Shown here piece by piece: positions 27,403 to 36,569 of a stretch of DNA of 64,000 nucleotides. The position numbers and the translations under genes were made by a program. Position 1 is the first letter of the stretch. Each line of letters opens with the position of its first letter. The notes beneath the pieces were generated by a model. The model saw only the letters and a list, made by a program, of their open reading frames with translations, searched no databases and was not told the DNA's origin. The stretch covers positions 8,432,001-8,496,000 of the forward strand of contig NZ_CP102509.1 in the NCBI RefSeq assembly GCF_024611995.1. The letters run 5' to 3'. This stretch comes from Streptomyces sp. NBC_00162 (GTDB taxonomy: Bacteria > Actinomycetota > Actinomycetes > Streptomycetales > Streptomycetaceae).

Positions 27403-28803
27403 TACTGCAACGGTCTTTGCTCTGACAGGTTGGCAGTCTCTGGTGGTGTGTGGCCGCGTTGTTTGTAGTGGCTGGTGCGGGCCTGGAACTGTCGTCTGCG
27501 GCGCCAGTGTGACCAGTGCAGGACGTGTTCGACGGGTGCTGGTCGGCGGTGGGTGAGGCGGGTGATCAGGCGTCGGATTTCGGGGAGGGTGAGGGGTATG
27601 AGCTGGGAGGATCCGTTTCTGCTTTCCCTGTGTTGGCCTCGCGGGCCTTCAGGACGGTGAGGCAGACGTGGGCGGCCATGGCGAGGGTGATGTGGCGGTG
27701 CCAGCCGGGATATCGGCGGACCTGGTAGTCGTCCAGGCCGCATTCCTGTTTCGCGGTCTGGAAGCATTCCTCGACCGCCCACCGGCTGCCCGCAACGTGA
27801 ATGAGTTCGTCGAGGGTGGTCTCGGCGGGGCAGTAGGCGATGTAGAAGGAGATCTGGTCGGGCCGGCTCACGCTTCGGCGGGCGATGACCCAGTGCCGGC
27901 GGTCCTCGCGGTGCCAGGGCCGGACCTCCACGCGTGCCCAGTCGTAGACCCGCGGGCCGTGGGCGCCCATCCCGCAGGAACGACGCTTCCACTTCTGCCT
28001 CGCAAGGCCGTTGAACAGGTCGTGGACCGGGTGGTCCATGGCCCAGCGGGAGACGACAGTGTCGTGCCGGGTGGTGGCCATGACGTGGAAGACATCAGCC
28101 CGCTCCAACTCGGTCCGCCAGCCCTTGGAGAAGCCGTAGGCAGCGTCCGCGGTCACCCAGCGGAACGGGATCTTCTCCGCGATCGCCCGGCGGACCATCG
28201 CCTTGGCGATGACCACTTTCGTCTCGAAGGCGACCGTGTCCTCGATGCCCGCGGCCCGGCACCGTTCCCGGTCATCGGTCCACGACGTGGGCAGATACAA
28301 GCGGCGGTCGATCAGCGTGCGACCGCGTTCGCCGGCATAGGCGAGGAAGACACCGACCTGGCAGTTCTCCGTGCGGCCCGCCGTTCCCGAGTATTGGCGC
28401 TGGACGCCGGCCGAGCGGATGCCCTTCTTCAGGAAGCCGGTGTCGTCCACGATCAGGACCGCTTCGGGGTCACCGAGATGCTCGAAGACGTAGTCGCGGA
28501 CGTCGTCGAGGACTTCATCAGCGTCCCAGTCGCACCGGTTCAGCAGCCGGTGCATGCGGTCCGGGCCCCCATGCCCAGCCTCTTCCGCGAGTGTCCAGCC
28601 GTTCTTCCGCTCCAGCGGAGATACCAGACCCCGCATATACGCCAGTGCCGACTCACGCGGCTCCGACCGGGCAAACCGGTGCACGAACCGCTCATGCACC
28701 TCACCCAGACCCGCCGCCCACGCCCTCACATCACCAAGTACCCCACCCATATCCAGACCAACGACCAACCTGGCCACCAGTCACACCAAACGCCGTTGCA
28801 GTA
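27403..28803 (-). mobile_element. IS701-family element
   Basis: Terminal inverted repeats TACTGCAACGG (27403-27413) and CCGTTGCAGTA (28793-28803) are flanked by CTAG at 27399-27402 and 28804-28807, the 4-bp target duplication typical of IS701. It contains one transposase gene and is 1401 bp long. The right-hand CTAG has been split by the next element. Confidence 0.88.
27566..28777 (-). CDS. IS701 family transposase
   Basis: 403 residues, full length. DDE residues are recognisable in the IS701 context: VLIVDDTGFLKKG (first Asp), WVTADAAYG (second Asp) and SRWAVEECFQTAKQECGLDDYQVRRY (Glu, with the usual C-terminal pattern). The frame is uninterrupted, so the element may be active. Confidence 0.92.
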   Translation of the reverse strand: MARLVVGLDMGGVLGDVRAWAAGLGEVHERFVHRFARSEPRESALAYMRGLVSPLERKNGWTLAEEAGHGGPDRMHRLLNRCDWDADEVLDDVRDYVFEHLGDPEAVLIVDDTGFLKKGIRSAGVQRQYSGTAGRTENCQVGVFLAYAGERGRTLIDRRLYLPTSWTDDRERCRAAGIEDTVAFETKVVIAKAMVRRAIAEKIPFRWVTADAAYGFSKGWRTELERADVFHVMATTRHDTVVSRWAMDHPVHDLFNGLARQKWKRRSCGMGAHGPRVYDWARVEVRPWHREDRRHWVIARRSVSRPDQISFYIAYCPAETTLDELIHVAGSRWAVEECFQTAKQECGLDDYQVRRYPGWHRHITLAMAAHVCLTVLKAREANTGKAETDPPSSYPSPSPKSDA

Positions 28804-28806
28804 CTA

Positions 28807-29809
28807 GGCACTGTTTCTCGGATCTCCTGACGTGGGTGGGGTGTTGGGGTCAGGCTGGCTGCATGGGCCGTGGGGATCTGACGAACGCGGAGTGGGACCG
28901 GCTGGAGTCGTTCCTGCCTCCTGGTGGCGCCCGTGGGGGCCGGTGGAGTGATCACCGCCGGGTGATCAACGGGGTGCTCTACCGGGTTCGGACGGGCGTG
29001 CAGTGGCGGGATCTACCGGAGCGGTTCGGGCCGTGGGAGACCGTCTACAAACGCCATCGCCGCTGGTCAGCCGATGGAACGTGGACGATGCTGCTGTCCC
29101 GGATCCAGGCGACCGAAGACGCCACGGGCCAGATCGACTGGGACGTCTCGGTGGACTCGACAGCGGTGCGGGCCCACCAGCACGCCGCCGGCGCAAGGAA
29201 GGCACCGACGGCCCCGGCTCCCCAAAGGGGAACGTTGGGGGGACGAACCAGGTCGATCCGGCATTGCGGAAACTGGCGGTCCGGCTCGAGGAAGTGGTCA
29301 GATCGGCGAGTGCCTGGGACGCTCCCGCGGCGGATTCACCACCAAAATCCACCTCGCCGCTGACGGGCGATGCCGGCCTCTCGCCCTCGTCCTGACACCC
29401 GGACACTACGGTGACGGCCCGCAATTCGAGCGGGTACTGGAGCAGGTCTCCGTGCCCCGTATCGGAGTGGGACGGCCCCGCACCCGGCCCGACCATGTCC
29501 TGGCGGACAAGGCCTACACATCCCGGAAGAACCGTCGCTACCTGCGACGACGCGGAATCCGGCACACCATCCCCGAACGCCGCGACCAGCAAAGACACCG
29601 CAGGAACCGCGGTTCCCGAGGCGGCCGCCCCACCGGCTTCGACAGCGAGCGCTACAAGAAACGCAACACCGTCGAACGCGCCATCAATCGCCTGAAGGGC
29701 TTCCGCGCCGTCGCCACCCGTTACGAGAAACGCGCCTACATCTACCTCGGCACCGTCACCCTCGCAGCCCTCATCATCTGGCTCCGCACATGATCCGAGA
29801 AACAGTGCC
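28807..29809 (+). mobile_element. IS5-family element (IS427-group-like)
   Basis: Perfect 18-bp terminal repeats GGCACTGTTTCTCGGATC (28807-28824) and its complement (29792-29809). TA is present on both sides (28805-28806 and 29810-29811), consistent with a 2-bp duplication. It is inserted precisely into the CTAG target duplication at the right end of the IS701 element. Length 1003 bp. Confidence 0.88.
28863..29793 (+). CDS. IS5 family transposase in two frames
   Basis: The first part starts MGRGDLTNAEWDRLESFLPP and runs through the first Asp (VDSTAVRAHQHAAGARK). The second part, in another frame, carries GRSRGGFTTKIHL, VLADKAYTS (second Asp) and the Glu motif NTVERAINRLKGFRAVATRYEKR. The change occurs between about 29195 and 29320. 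Many members of this group express two frames by programmed frameshift, so the element may be functional. Two unrelated base losses are the alternative. Confidence 0.8.
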
Positions 29810-29814
29810 TAGAG

Positions 29815-29857
29815 CCTCCGTAGGTACCTCTGGGCACTCCAGAGGTACCTACGGAGG
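29815..29857. repeat. 19-bp perfect hairpin
   Basis: CCTCCGTAGGTACCTCTGG pairs exactly with 29839-29857 across the 5-nt loop GCACT. There is no T-run. It lies five bases from the IS5 right end, in what was the target region before insertion. It could be a terminator, a REP-like palindrome or a site recognised by a protein. Confidence 0.75.
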
Positions 29858-30140
29858 GTGCGTATTGGTCAGCACGACTCAGCCCCCTCGTTGGTCGGGA
29901 CGATCTACCCAGCAGCACATTAGTCGTGCGGAGGCACGGAGGCCGAGATTTTCTGCTTGCCCCCGTTGCGAAGTCAAGCCGCTCCAAGATCCTTCACGGA
30001 ACTGCGGTCAGAGCCTGACAGGTTCTGGCACACATTCCGTGAACGATCTTGACTCGGGCTCCATCAGCCTCCCGCGACATCCAATCCGCGCAGCTCACGT
30101 GGTGCGCACCACCATGCTGTGTTAGTGGCCAGTTGAGATT

Positions 30141-30165
30141 CCCCACCGACGGCCAGTCGGTGGGG
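30141..30165. terminator. 10-bp GC-rich hairpin
   Basis: CCCCACCGAC-GGCCA-GTCGGTGGGG forms a perfect stem. The flank AGTTGAGATT before it recalls ends of some IS elements, so this may be a relic rather than a working terminator. The 390 bp from 29858 to 30248 otherwise contain no gene I can support. Confidence 0.45.
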
Positions 30166-30248
30166 AGCCATCTGGCCGTCACGGATCACGGTCGGTGATC
30201 GACTCGCGGGCTGTCGCGATGGCACCCCGGCTGGCAGGCTCTCCAGCC

Positions 30249-30787
30249 ATGGCGAACAGCGGACTGTGGGTCGGTATCCTCACCGCGCTGACCGCACTCG
30301 GAACCAGCTACATCACCGCGCGGGCGACCTTGCGCGCAGCGCAGGCCCAAGCCCGAACAACCACAACGGCAGAGGCCCTGCGTGAACAGCGTGACCGGCG
30401 CCGATCCGCCTACCGGGAGATGATGAGCTGCGCGCATGCATTCAACGCGGTCACATGGCAGATCGACGACGTGACGCGGGGCGCGACCGTGAGAGCAAGG
30501 ACCGGCTCCTGACGCAGATGTACGAGCACATCGGCCCGGCCATCGGGGACATGAACAGGGCAATGCATGAGGTCCGGCTCGATGGTCCTGCCGAGGTCTC
30601 CGACGCGGCGGATCACGTGCGGAAAATGGCGCGGTGCGTCCAGCCGCTGCTCAAGGCACTCATCGGTGACGACAGTCCCGAGCGGCGGGACGAGTACGAC
30701 GCTGCCTACCGGGATTTCCGGGAAGCCTACGTCACGTTCATCGGCGTGGCACGAGGAGCGCTGGAGGTCAAGGACGTGGACAGATAG
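30249..30787 (+). pseudogene. small membrane-anchored coiled-coil protein, one frameshift
   Basis: The first part (MANSGLWVGILTALTALGTSYITARATLR) has a single N-terminal membrane segment followed by a charged helix with repeated Arg/Gln/Ala. The second part, in another frame, continues DRESKDRLLTQMYEHI...AYRDFREAYVTFIGVARG. Adding one G to the run 30478-30481 joins them as VTRGRDRESKDR, giving 179 aa. Proteins of this architecture are common and unassigned in Streptomyces. Confidence 0.6.
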
Positions 30788-31073
30788 CCGATAGCCCCTC
30801 TTCCTCAGTGTGATCAGATGCGCGCAAGCCGAGCGGCCTTTCGCCCGCCGTCAGTGCTGCCGGACCGCGAGGCGGAGGGCGGCCACAAGACGGAGCGTCC
30901 GGTGTGTTTTCGGCGCGGTGAACGAGAGCCATGTGGGCGGTGGTTGTGGGAGCCGCTTTGGTCCGTCTGCGCAGGCGACGGACAGCGGTGCAGGTTCATG
31001 ATCGGCGGCGAGAATGGGAGCCACCCTGATCGAGTGACGTGTGGGTGGGAGTGTCTGCAGTAGCGGCGGGGGT

Positions 31074-31394
31074 ATGGGCCCGATGGCCGAGCAGCTCATC
31101 GAAGCCCTGAGCATGGAGTGGAACCCAGAGGAGTTCCACGACACGTTCCAGGAGAGGGTCGCCGCCCTGATCGAGGCGAAACGGGCCGGCAAAACCGTGG
31201 AGAAGGCCGAGCCGGCGGCGAAGGCGACAGGCGCGGTCGACCTCATGGAGGCCCTGCGCGCCAGTGTCGAGCGGGCCAGGAGCCCCAAGGCCACCGGAGG
31301 CAAGGCCGCTGGCCCCGGAGTGATTGCGGAGAAGAAGCCCGGGGCGAAGAAGCGGATCCGCTCCACACCACCCACGGACGGAAATGGCGGTTGA
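31074..31394 (+). pseudogene. C-terminal fragment of a Ku protein
   Basis: 106 residues from ATG 31074. The sequence AEQLIEALSMEWNPEEFHDTFQERV...LIEAKRAGK then VDLMEALRASVERAR is the characteristic C-terminal region of bacterial Ku (dimerisation tail plus 'VDLMEALRASV' end). The DNA-encircling core is absent. It therefore cannot bind DNA ends like complete Ku, and only the tail that contacts LigD or DNA could remain. A ribosome-site-like GGCGGGGG precedes the ATG. Confidence 0.7.
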
Positions 31395-31509
31395 ACGCTC
31401 TCGGATTCCATGGCTCACGACTGCTGTGCAGGCATCAATCCGCCGTCATGCGGACGTAGGCAGTCCGACGTAACTTGGAACATGAGATCGACTGCCATTG
31501 GGAGTCCCT

Positions 31510-32022
31510 ATGCACAGACTCGGGGTGGCGCTTCTGCGCGCGGTCATGCTCCGGATCGGACAGAAGTCCAGTCCTGCCCTTCGCAGATTCATCGTCGTCA
31601 TGAGCGTGCTGCATCTCGGCGTCTATCGACGAACGGGTGGTCTGCTGGGACGACTGGGTCTGAAGCACGGCAAGATCGTGATCATCACGACGACGGGCCG
31701 TAGGACCGGCGAGCCGCGGACGGTTCCCCTCCTCGCTGTCGAGGACGGCGAAGACCTCGCGGTCATCGCTTCTCATGGGGGCCTGGACCAGCCGCCGGGC
31801 TGGTGGCTGAACCTCGGAGAAAATCCCTTCGCGACGGTCGAGATCAGAGGTCGCACCTTCCATGTCAGGGCCGAGCAGGCTGACCAACGGAAACGTGCGG
31901 AACTGTGGCTCCGGTTCGTCAAGGCTTTCCCCGGGTACGAGGATTACCGGCAGCGCACAGCCCGAGGGCTTCCCATTGTAATTCTCCATCCCGTGCCCGG
32001 ACCGGCCGTGACAGCAGGCTGA
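31510..32022 (+). CDS. deazaflavin (F420)-dependent nitroreductase-family protein
   Basis: 170 residues from ATG 31510. The DDN-type fold is recognisable by IVIITTTGRRTGEPRTVPLLAVEDG (residues about 55-80), the WWLNLGENPFATVEIRG motif and a C-terminal PVVLHPV-like strand. Family members use F420H2 to reduce activated alkenes or nitro groups. The stop is 10 bp before the PLP-enzyme gene, so they form an operon. Confidence 0.85.
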   Translation: MHRLGVALLRAVMLRIGQKSSPALRRFIVVMSVLHLGVYRRTGGLLGRLGLKHGKIVIITTTGRRTGEPRTVPLLAVEDGEDLAVIASHGGLDQPPGWWLNLGENPFATVEIRGRTFHVRAEQADQRKRAELWLRFVKAFPGYEDYRQRTARGLPIVILHPVPGPAVTAG

Positions 32023-32032
32023 GGGAGCAGGT

Positions 32033-33025
32033 ATGCGCGACCACAACGGAATCCAGCGCATTCTGGAGGCCCCGTTCGTCCCTCTGGGACAGTGGCCGAC
32101 GCCGATCTCGGCAATCTCCCGATCAAACGGGGTGGATGTCCTGGTCAAGCGTGACGACCTCTCCGGTCACGGCCGCGGAGGCGTCAAGACACGTAAGATC
32201 GAGCATCTGGTCGGGCACATGCTGGAGAAGGGGTACGGCAGCCTCGTCACCCCGGTGGGCAACGTGACCAACCTCGTACACGACATCCTCCCGGTTCTTC
32301 GACGGTTCGACATCGCATGGGAAATCGTCGTCGCTGACGTTCCGCCTCTTCCTCTCGATCAACGACGGAGGATGTTCGGCGGTCTCGGAAACAACGTGCG
32401 TCTGATCGGTCCGGGCCACATCGAGGCAGCCGGTGCGCTGGCCGGTGCCTATCACCGGAGCCGCAGAGCGGGACGGCGGCCGTTCTTCGCCCCGCCGAGC
32501 CTCGCACATCCCGCAGCGGTGATCGCTGCTGCGCGCGGTTTCCTGGAAATGGTGGGTCAGGTCGAGGCCATGGGGGTGCCGCCGCTGCAGACGGTGTTCA
32601 TCACGGCCGCGTCGGGCACCGCGTTCGCGGGTTTCGTGCTGGCGGAGAACCTCCTGCGCCTGCAAGGACATCGTCCGATCCATGTCGTCGGCGTTCAGGT
32701 TTACCCGGGCCCAGCACGCTGGTGGATCCACGGACTCGTCCGGTGGACCGAGAACCACTTGTCGGTGTCCGACCGGGTGCCCAGTGGACGCATCGACCTG
32801 AGGACGACCAGGATCTATCGCGAATTCGGTCGCTACCCAACCGACTTGGTCGAGCTGTGCACATCCGTGAAGGACGAGACAGGACTGAAACTCGACCCGG
32901 TATTCGGAGGTAAGACCTGGTCGATCATGGAGTTTTGTCTAGCCCAGGGGCGCAGCAATGGTTCCGTGTTGTATTGGCACTGCGGCTACACGCCGGACTG
33001 GGAGGTCGTGCCCGCGGCTTGTTGA
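32033..33025 (+). CDS. ACC deaminase / D-cysteine desulfhydrase family PLP enzyme
   Basis: 330 residues. The family motif VLVKRDDLSGHGRGGVKTRKIEHL lies at residues 36-60, with the PLP lysine in VKTRK. A glycine-rich phosphate loop (TAASGTAFAGF) and a C-terminal substrate loop (HCGYTP, usually HTGG) follow. Family members break C-S or C-C/C-N bonds of D-cysteine or 1-aminocyclopropane-1-carboxylate. Several positions differ from the classical enzymes (GNVTN instead of GxxSN), so the substrate may be different. The locus also has a predicted 3-amino-3-carboxypropyl transferase, making a C4 amino acid substrate an attractive but unproven idea. Confidence 0.8.
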   Translation: MRDHNGIQRILEAPFVPLGQWPTPISAISRSNGVDVLVKRDDLSGHGRGGVKTRKIEHLVGHMLEKGYGSLVTPVGNVTNLVHDILPVLRRFDIAWEIVVADVPPLPLDQRRRMFGGLGNNVRLIGPGHIEAAGALAGAYHRSRRAGRRPFFAPPSLAHPAAVIAAARGFLEMVGQVEAMGVPPLQTVFITAASGTAFAGFVLAENLLRLQGHRPIHVVGVQVYPGPARWWIHGLVRWTENHLSVSDRVPSGRIDLRTTRIYREFGRYPTDLVELCTSVKDETGLKLDPVFGGKTWSIMEFCLAQGRSNGSVLYWHCGYTPDWEVVPAAC

Positions 33026-33052
33026 GGTGGGCCGGCCCACGTCACTGAAGGT

Positions 33053-33985
33053 CTATCTCGACGGGGATCTGCTCAGCTGCCTGGCAAGCAGCGCGTCGAA
33101 GACACGTGTGGGCAGAGCGGTGGACAGGGCCACCCCCGCGCGTGCCTCCGCGCCCATGAGATAGACGGCCTTGGGATGTCGCGCATAGAGCGCATGACGG
33201 GCGGCACGGGCGACCACCGACGGTGAGATGCTCCGTCCCGCCGCGGCGGAAGCCACGTATCGCCGCATGTTCTCCAGTGTGCTGCCGTACAACTCCTTCG
33301 CTCTCGTCGGCAGTCGGTCCGTCAAGCCCTGCACAGAATGGTCTGCCTTGCTCCAGATCGGGGTCGCCACCGCTCCGGGCACGAGGACGGACACGCGGAT
33401 GTTCCATGGCCGCAGCTCGCGTCGCATCGACTCCGCTATGCCGTTCAGTGCGTGCTTTGACGCGGCGTAGGGTCCGAAGCAGGGTGCGGCGATGTGTCCT
33501 GCGATAGAGCTCGTGAAGAGTACGCGTCCGTCCCCGTGATCACGGATCAGGTCAAGAACCGCCTGAGTCACGGCCAGCTGGCCGAAGACGTTGACCTCGA
33601 ACTGGTGTCGCATCTCATCGATGGTCACGTATTCCAGGGGGCCGCCTGTCGCGGCGCCGGCGTTGTTCACCACTCCGCGGAGGCGCTGCCGGCCCAGGAG
33701 CCGGCGGATCGAATCGGCCGCCTCCGCGATCTGGCTGCCACTGGTGACGTCCAAGAGGATCTCGTGCACCGCACCTGGTAGTCCGTCGCCCTTCGGCGCG
33801 TCCCCGGCCCTACGCACACCGGCGAATACGGTCACACTTCGCCCGGCGAGGTCCAGAGCGATTGCCCTGCCGATCCCGCTGGATGTACCGGTGACGAAGA
33901 CTGCTTCGTCTCTGGTTTCCTCGAGGTGCCGACCAAAAGGTGAGTGACGCCTCACGCGGCGGCCTCCTCGACTGCTCATGAACAA
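33053..33985 (-). CDS. SDR family oxidoreductase
   Basis: 310 residues (ATG 33985; other ATG codons lie close by). Classical short-chain dehydrogenase motifs are the cofactor loop TGTSSGIG, NNAG, the catalytic Ser region FTSSIAG and YAASK. NAD(P)H-dependent oxidation or reduction of a carbonyl/alcohol is expected. The C-terminal extension (RAGVALSTALPTRVFDALL) is typical of SDRs acting on lipids or steroids. It is transcribed opposite to its neighbours and divergent from the glycosyltransferase. Confidence 0.88.
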   Translation of the reverse strand: MFMSSRGGRRVRRHSPFGRHLEETRDEAVFVTGTSSGIGRAIALDLAGRSVTVFAGVRRAGDAPKGDGLPGAVHEILLDVTSGSQIAEAADSIRRLLGRQRLRGVVNNAGAATGGPLEYVTIDEMRHQFEVNVFGQLAVTQAVLDLIRDHGDGRVLFTSSIAGHIAAPCFGPYAASKHALNGIAESMRRELRPWNIRVSVLVPGAVATPIWSKADHSVQGLTDRLPTRAKELYGSTLENMRRYVASAAAGRSISPSVVARAARHALYARHPKAVYLMGAEARAGVALSTALPTRVFDALLARQLSRSPSR

Positions 33986-34152
33986 AGAAGCGGAGCGAAA
34001 CGGTTGCGAACAGTTACGTCACCATGATGAGTGAGAACCCACCTTTGCTCCCCTGTCTCCACCGGGAGCTCGTCGGCTCATCACCCGAACGCACCACTGT
34101 CGCGTCAGTAAGCCGGCGAGCACTTATACGGAATTCGGGTTAGACTGATGGC

Positions 34153-35642
34153 ATGCTGGTGATAGCCCTTTCCGCCATGCTGGCGTTCTTCGCCATAGCT
34201 CAACTGCGGATACTGGTCATTCATGCATATTCCCAGATGAAGGGTGTCGGAGGGCAGGCCATCGAACTCACCCGGCCGACCAGTTGCTCCTGGCCGACGG
34301 TCGTGGTGCAACTCCCCATTTACCGAGAACACAAAGTTCTTTACCGACTGCTCACGGCGGTAACGAACCTCGACTATATGGATGGCCGACTCGCGGTGCA
34401 AGTTCTGGACGACTCCGAGGGGGAAGAGGCCGAGCTGGCCAAGGCCGTCGTCGACGCACATCGCGGAGGCTCCGTCCCGATCGAATACGTCCACAGGACA
34501 AGCCGCGACGGGTACAAGTCAGGGGCGCTCAACCACGGTACGCGGATGGCCGATTGCGACCTCGTGGTGATTTTCGACGCGGACTTCACACCTGATCGTG
34601 ACTTCCTCATTAAAACCGTGCCCCTGTTCGAGGATGCTCGCGTCGCTGCAGTCCATACGCGGTGGCGGCACCGCAACGGTCTTTCGTCCACTCTGACGCT
34701 GTTCCAAGCGGCGGTCATCGACAGCCTGTTCTGCTTTTCGAGTGGGATCCGCCAGGCCAGGGGGAGTCCACCATATATCTGGGGACCAGTGGGGTCTGGC
34801 GGAAGCGCGCGATCGAAGAACTCGGCGGGTGGCGCGAAGCACCGTTCACCGACGACGGCATCGACCTCAGCTTCCGTGCCCAGCTCGCGGGATGGTCGGT
34901 CGTCTTCGTCAACGAGGCATTGGCCAGCAGCGACCTTCCCGACACCTACCTCAGCTACAAAAGCCAGCAACGCCGCTGGGCGCGCGCGGCATTCCGGCTC
35001 TTCCTCGACTATGGGAAGAATGCGCTCAGTCCGCCACAGGGCAAGAGACGTCGATTTCTTGAGCTTTCTTCCTTGCACCTGGTTCTGGGTACACCGGTAC
35101 TCGTCCTGACCGGAGTGCTCTCCAGTGCATATGTCGTTCTCGGGCTCCCACGCACTCCGTACTGGGCGATCACCCAAGTCGGTCTCAGCGCGTTTCTCGT
35201 ACTGTTCCCGCCGCTGCAGGAATGCGTGCTCTCGCAGAGAATTCTGTACGACGACTGGGCGCGGCGGTGTCTGCGTCTCCCACTGTCGTTGCCGCTCGCC
35301 ATCGGCGTATCGGTCTCCATCCTGGCCGGCTTCCGGGACACGATCAAGCGAGACGAGCCGGAGTTCGTGAGAACCCCCAAGGAAGGGTCGTTGGGCATTA
35401 TCCGGAAGAGCGAAGCGAAGTGGGTCGCAACCGCCTCGCGGATCGCATGGTGTGAACTGGGCCTGGGTGTCGTGTTCCTCTCGGCCGGGCTGCTGTCCGT
35501 CGTGCGCGGGTACGCCGAATCGTGTTTCCTGCTCGCGTCCCTGGCAGGGGCTTTCCTGGTCGCGAGTGCGAGGAGCGGATCGGAGATCCGACGAGCCGGT
35601 CACCGGCCGGCTACCCCGGCCTCCGCAGGCACATCAGATTGA
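34153..35642 (+). pseudogene. family 2 membrane glycosyltransferase (cellulose-synthase-like), one frameshift
   Basis: 496 residues when corrected. An N-terminal membrane segment precedes a GT2 domain with VQLPIYRE, the DDS motif, FDADF, TDDGIDLSF and the QQRRWA acceptor motif. Several membrane segments follow. The frame breaks at the G run 34760-34764; one extra G gives QARGESTIYLGTSGVWRK, exactly where the family has a conserved GTxGVWR. No strong ribosome site precedes ATG 34153. Processive enzymes of this type make beta-glucans or mannans or glycosylate lipids. It converges with and overlaps the FkbM gene by 32 bp. Confidence 0.82.
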
Positions 35643-36561
35643 CCCGCCCGTTTCCCTGGCGACGGATCTCCCGCCGGATGGCGTCCCGGTCCTGGGGGAA
35701 CGTCACCGGTCGAGGAGGGGGCCCCGCCAGGGAGACGTCGTCGAATCCGCATGCGGCCAGGGCCGCCCAGAACGAGTCGATCGACTCACCTGCAGCGGCC
35801 AACGTCCGCTCGTTGAGCTCGATGATCAGAACCAGACCGGGATTTCGACGGCTCAGCTCCCGCATACCGGCCAACGCCGCGACCTCATGCCCTTCAATGT
35901 CGATCTTGACCAGATCCACTCGGGGCCACAGACTCTGTTCGGCCCATGCGTCCAAGGTGGTGCACGCAACGGTCTCCCTCGGCCCCGGACCATCGCCAGC
36001 CGCCGCTGCCCGGTGGATGCTGGACAGCATGCTGTCGGGCGTGCCCGCGAACAGCGTCACTGCACCGACCGAATCTCCCACGGCACTCGGCACCACGTGG
36101 ATCTCGCCGCCGACGTCGTTCTCCGCCACGTTTCTCCGCAGGATGGGGAGCAGTGCCGACGACGGCTCGAACGCCCAGACCGTGCTCGCCGCTCCGCCGA
36201 GGCGCGCGCACAGCAGCGTGAAGTAGCCGAGGTGCGCACCGACGTCCACGACCGACATGTTCGGCCTGACGAGGTGCCGGATGAGTGCCGCGACGTCGCG
36301 GTCGTGCATGCCCATCGCCAGCATCTGCAGGTGATACGAGGGGCGCCCTTCGTGGTAGAGCCGAAAGCCGTCGACCTCGACGGGGATCCCCGGATCCGTC
36401 AGAAGCGAGTGGGGAAACAGCCACCGATGCAGGGGTGCGCCGAGTTCGGCAAGGAGTGGCGCAAGGGGACCAGAGCGGTCGAACCCCCAGGCTCCGGCTC
36501 GATGAATAGCGCGTGTGCCGCGCAGAGTGAATGCGCGCAGCGGTGATGCGGGACGTGGCAC
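35611..36561 (-). CDS. FkbM family methyltransferase
   Basis: 316 residues. SAM-binding motif I VVDVGAHLGYFT, the acidic loop AFEPSS, and the FkbM-specific VDLVKIDIEGHE followed by LIIELNE are all present. FkbM members mostly O-methylate sugars or polyketide-type hydroxyls. The gene is last in a five-gene - strand operon and starts 8 bp after the CPBP protease gene. Its 3' end overlaps the convergent glycosyltransferase. Confidence 0.9.
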   Translation of the reverse strand: MPRPASPLRAFTLRGTRAIHRAGAWGFDRSGPLAPLLAELGAPLHRWLFPHSLLTDPGIPVEVDGFRLYHEGRPSYHLQMLAMGMHDRDVAALIRHLVRPNMSVVDVGAHLGYFTLLCARLGGAASTVWAFEPSSALLPILRRNVAENDVGGEIHVVPSAVGDSVGAVTLFAGTPDSMLSSIHRAAAAGDGPGPRETVACTTLDAWAEQSLWPRVDLVKIDIEGHEVAALAGMRELSRRNPGLVLIIELNERTLAAAGESIDSFWAALAACGFDDVSLAGPPPRPVTFPQDRDAIRREIRRQGNGRVNLMCLRRPG

Positions 36562-36569
36562 GAGCGGAC

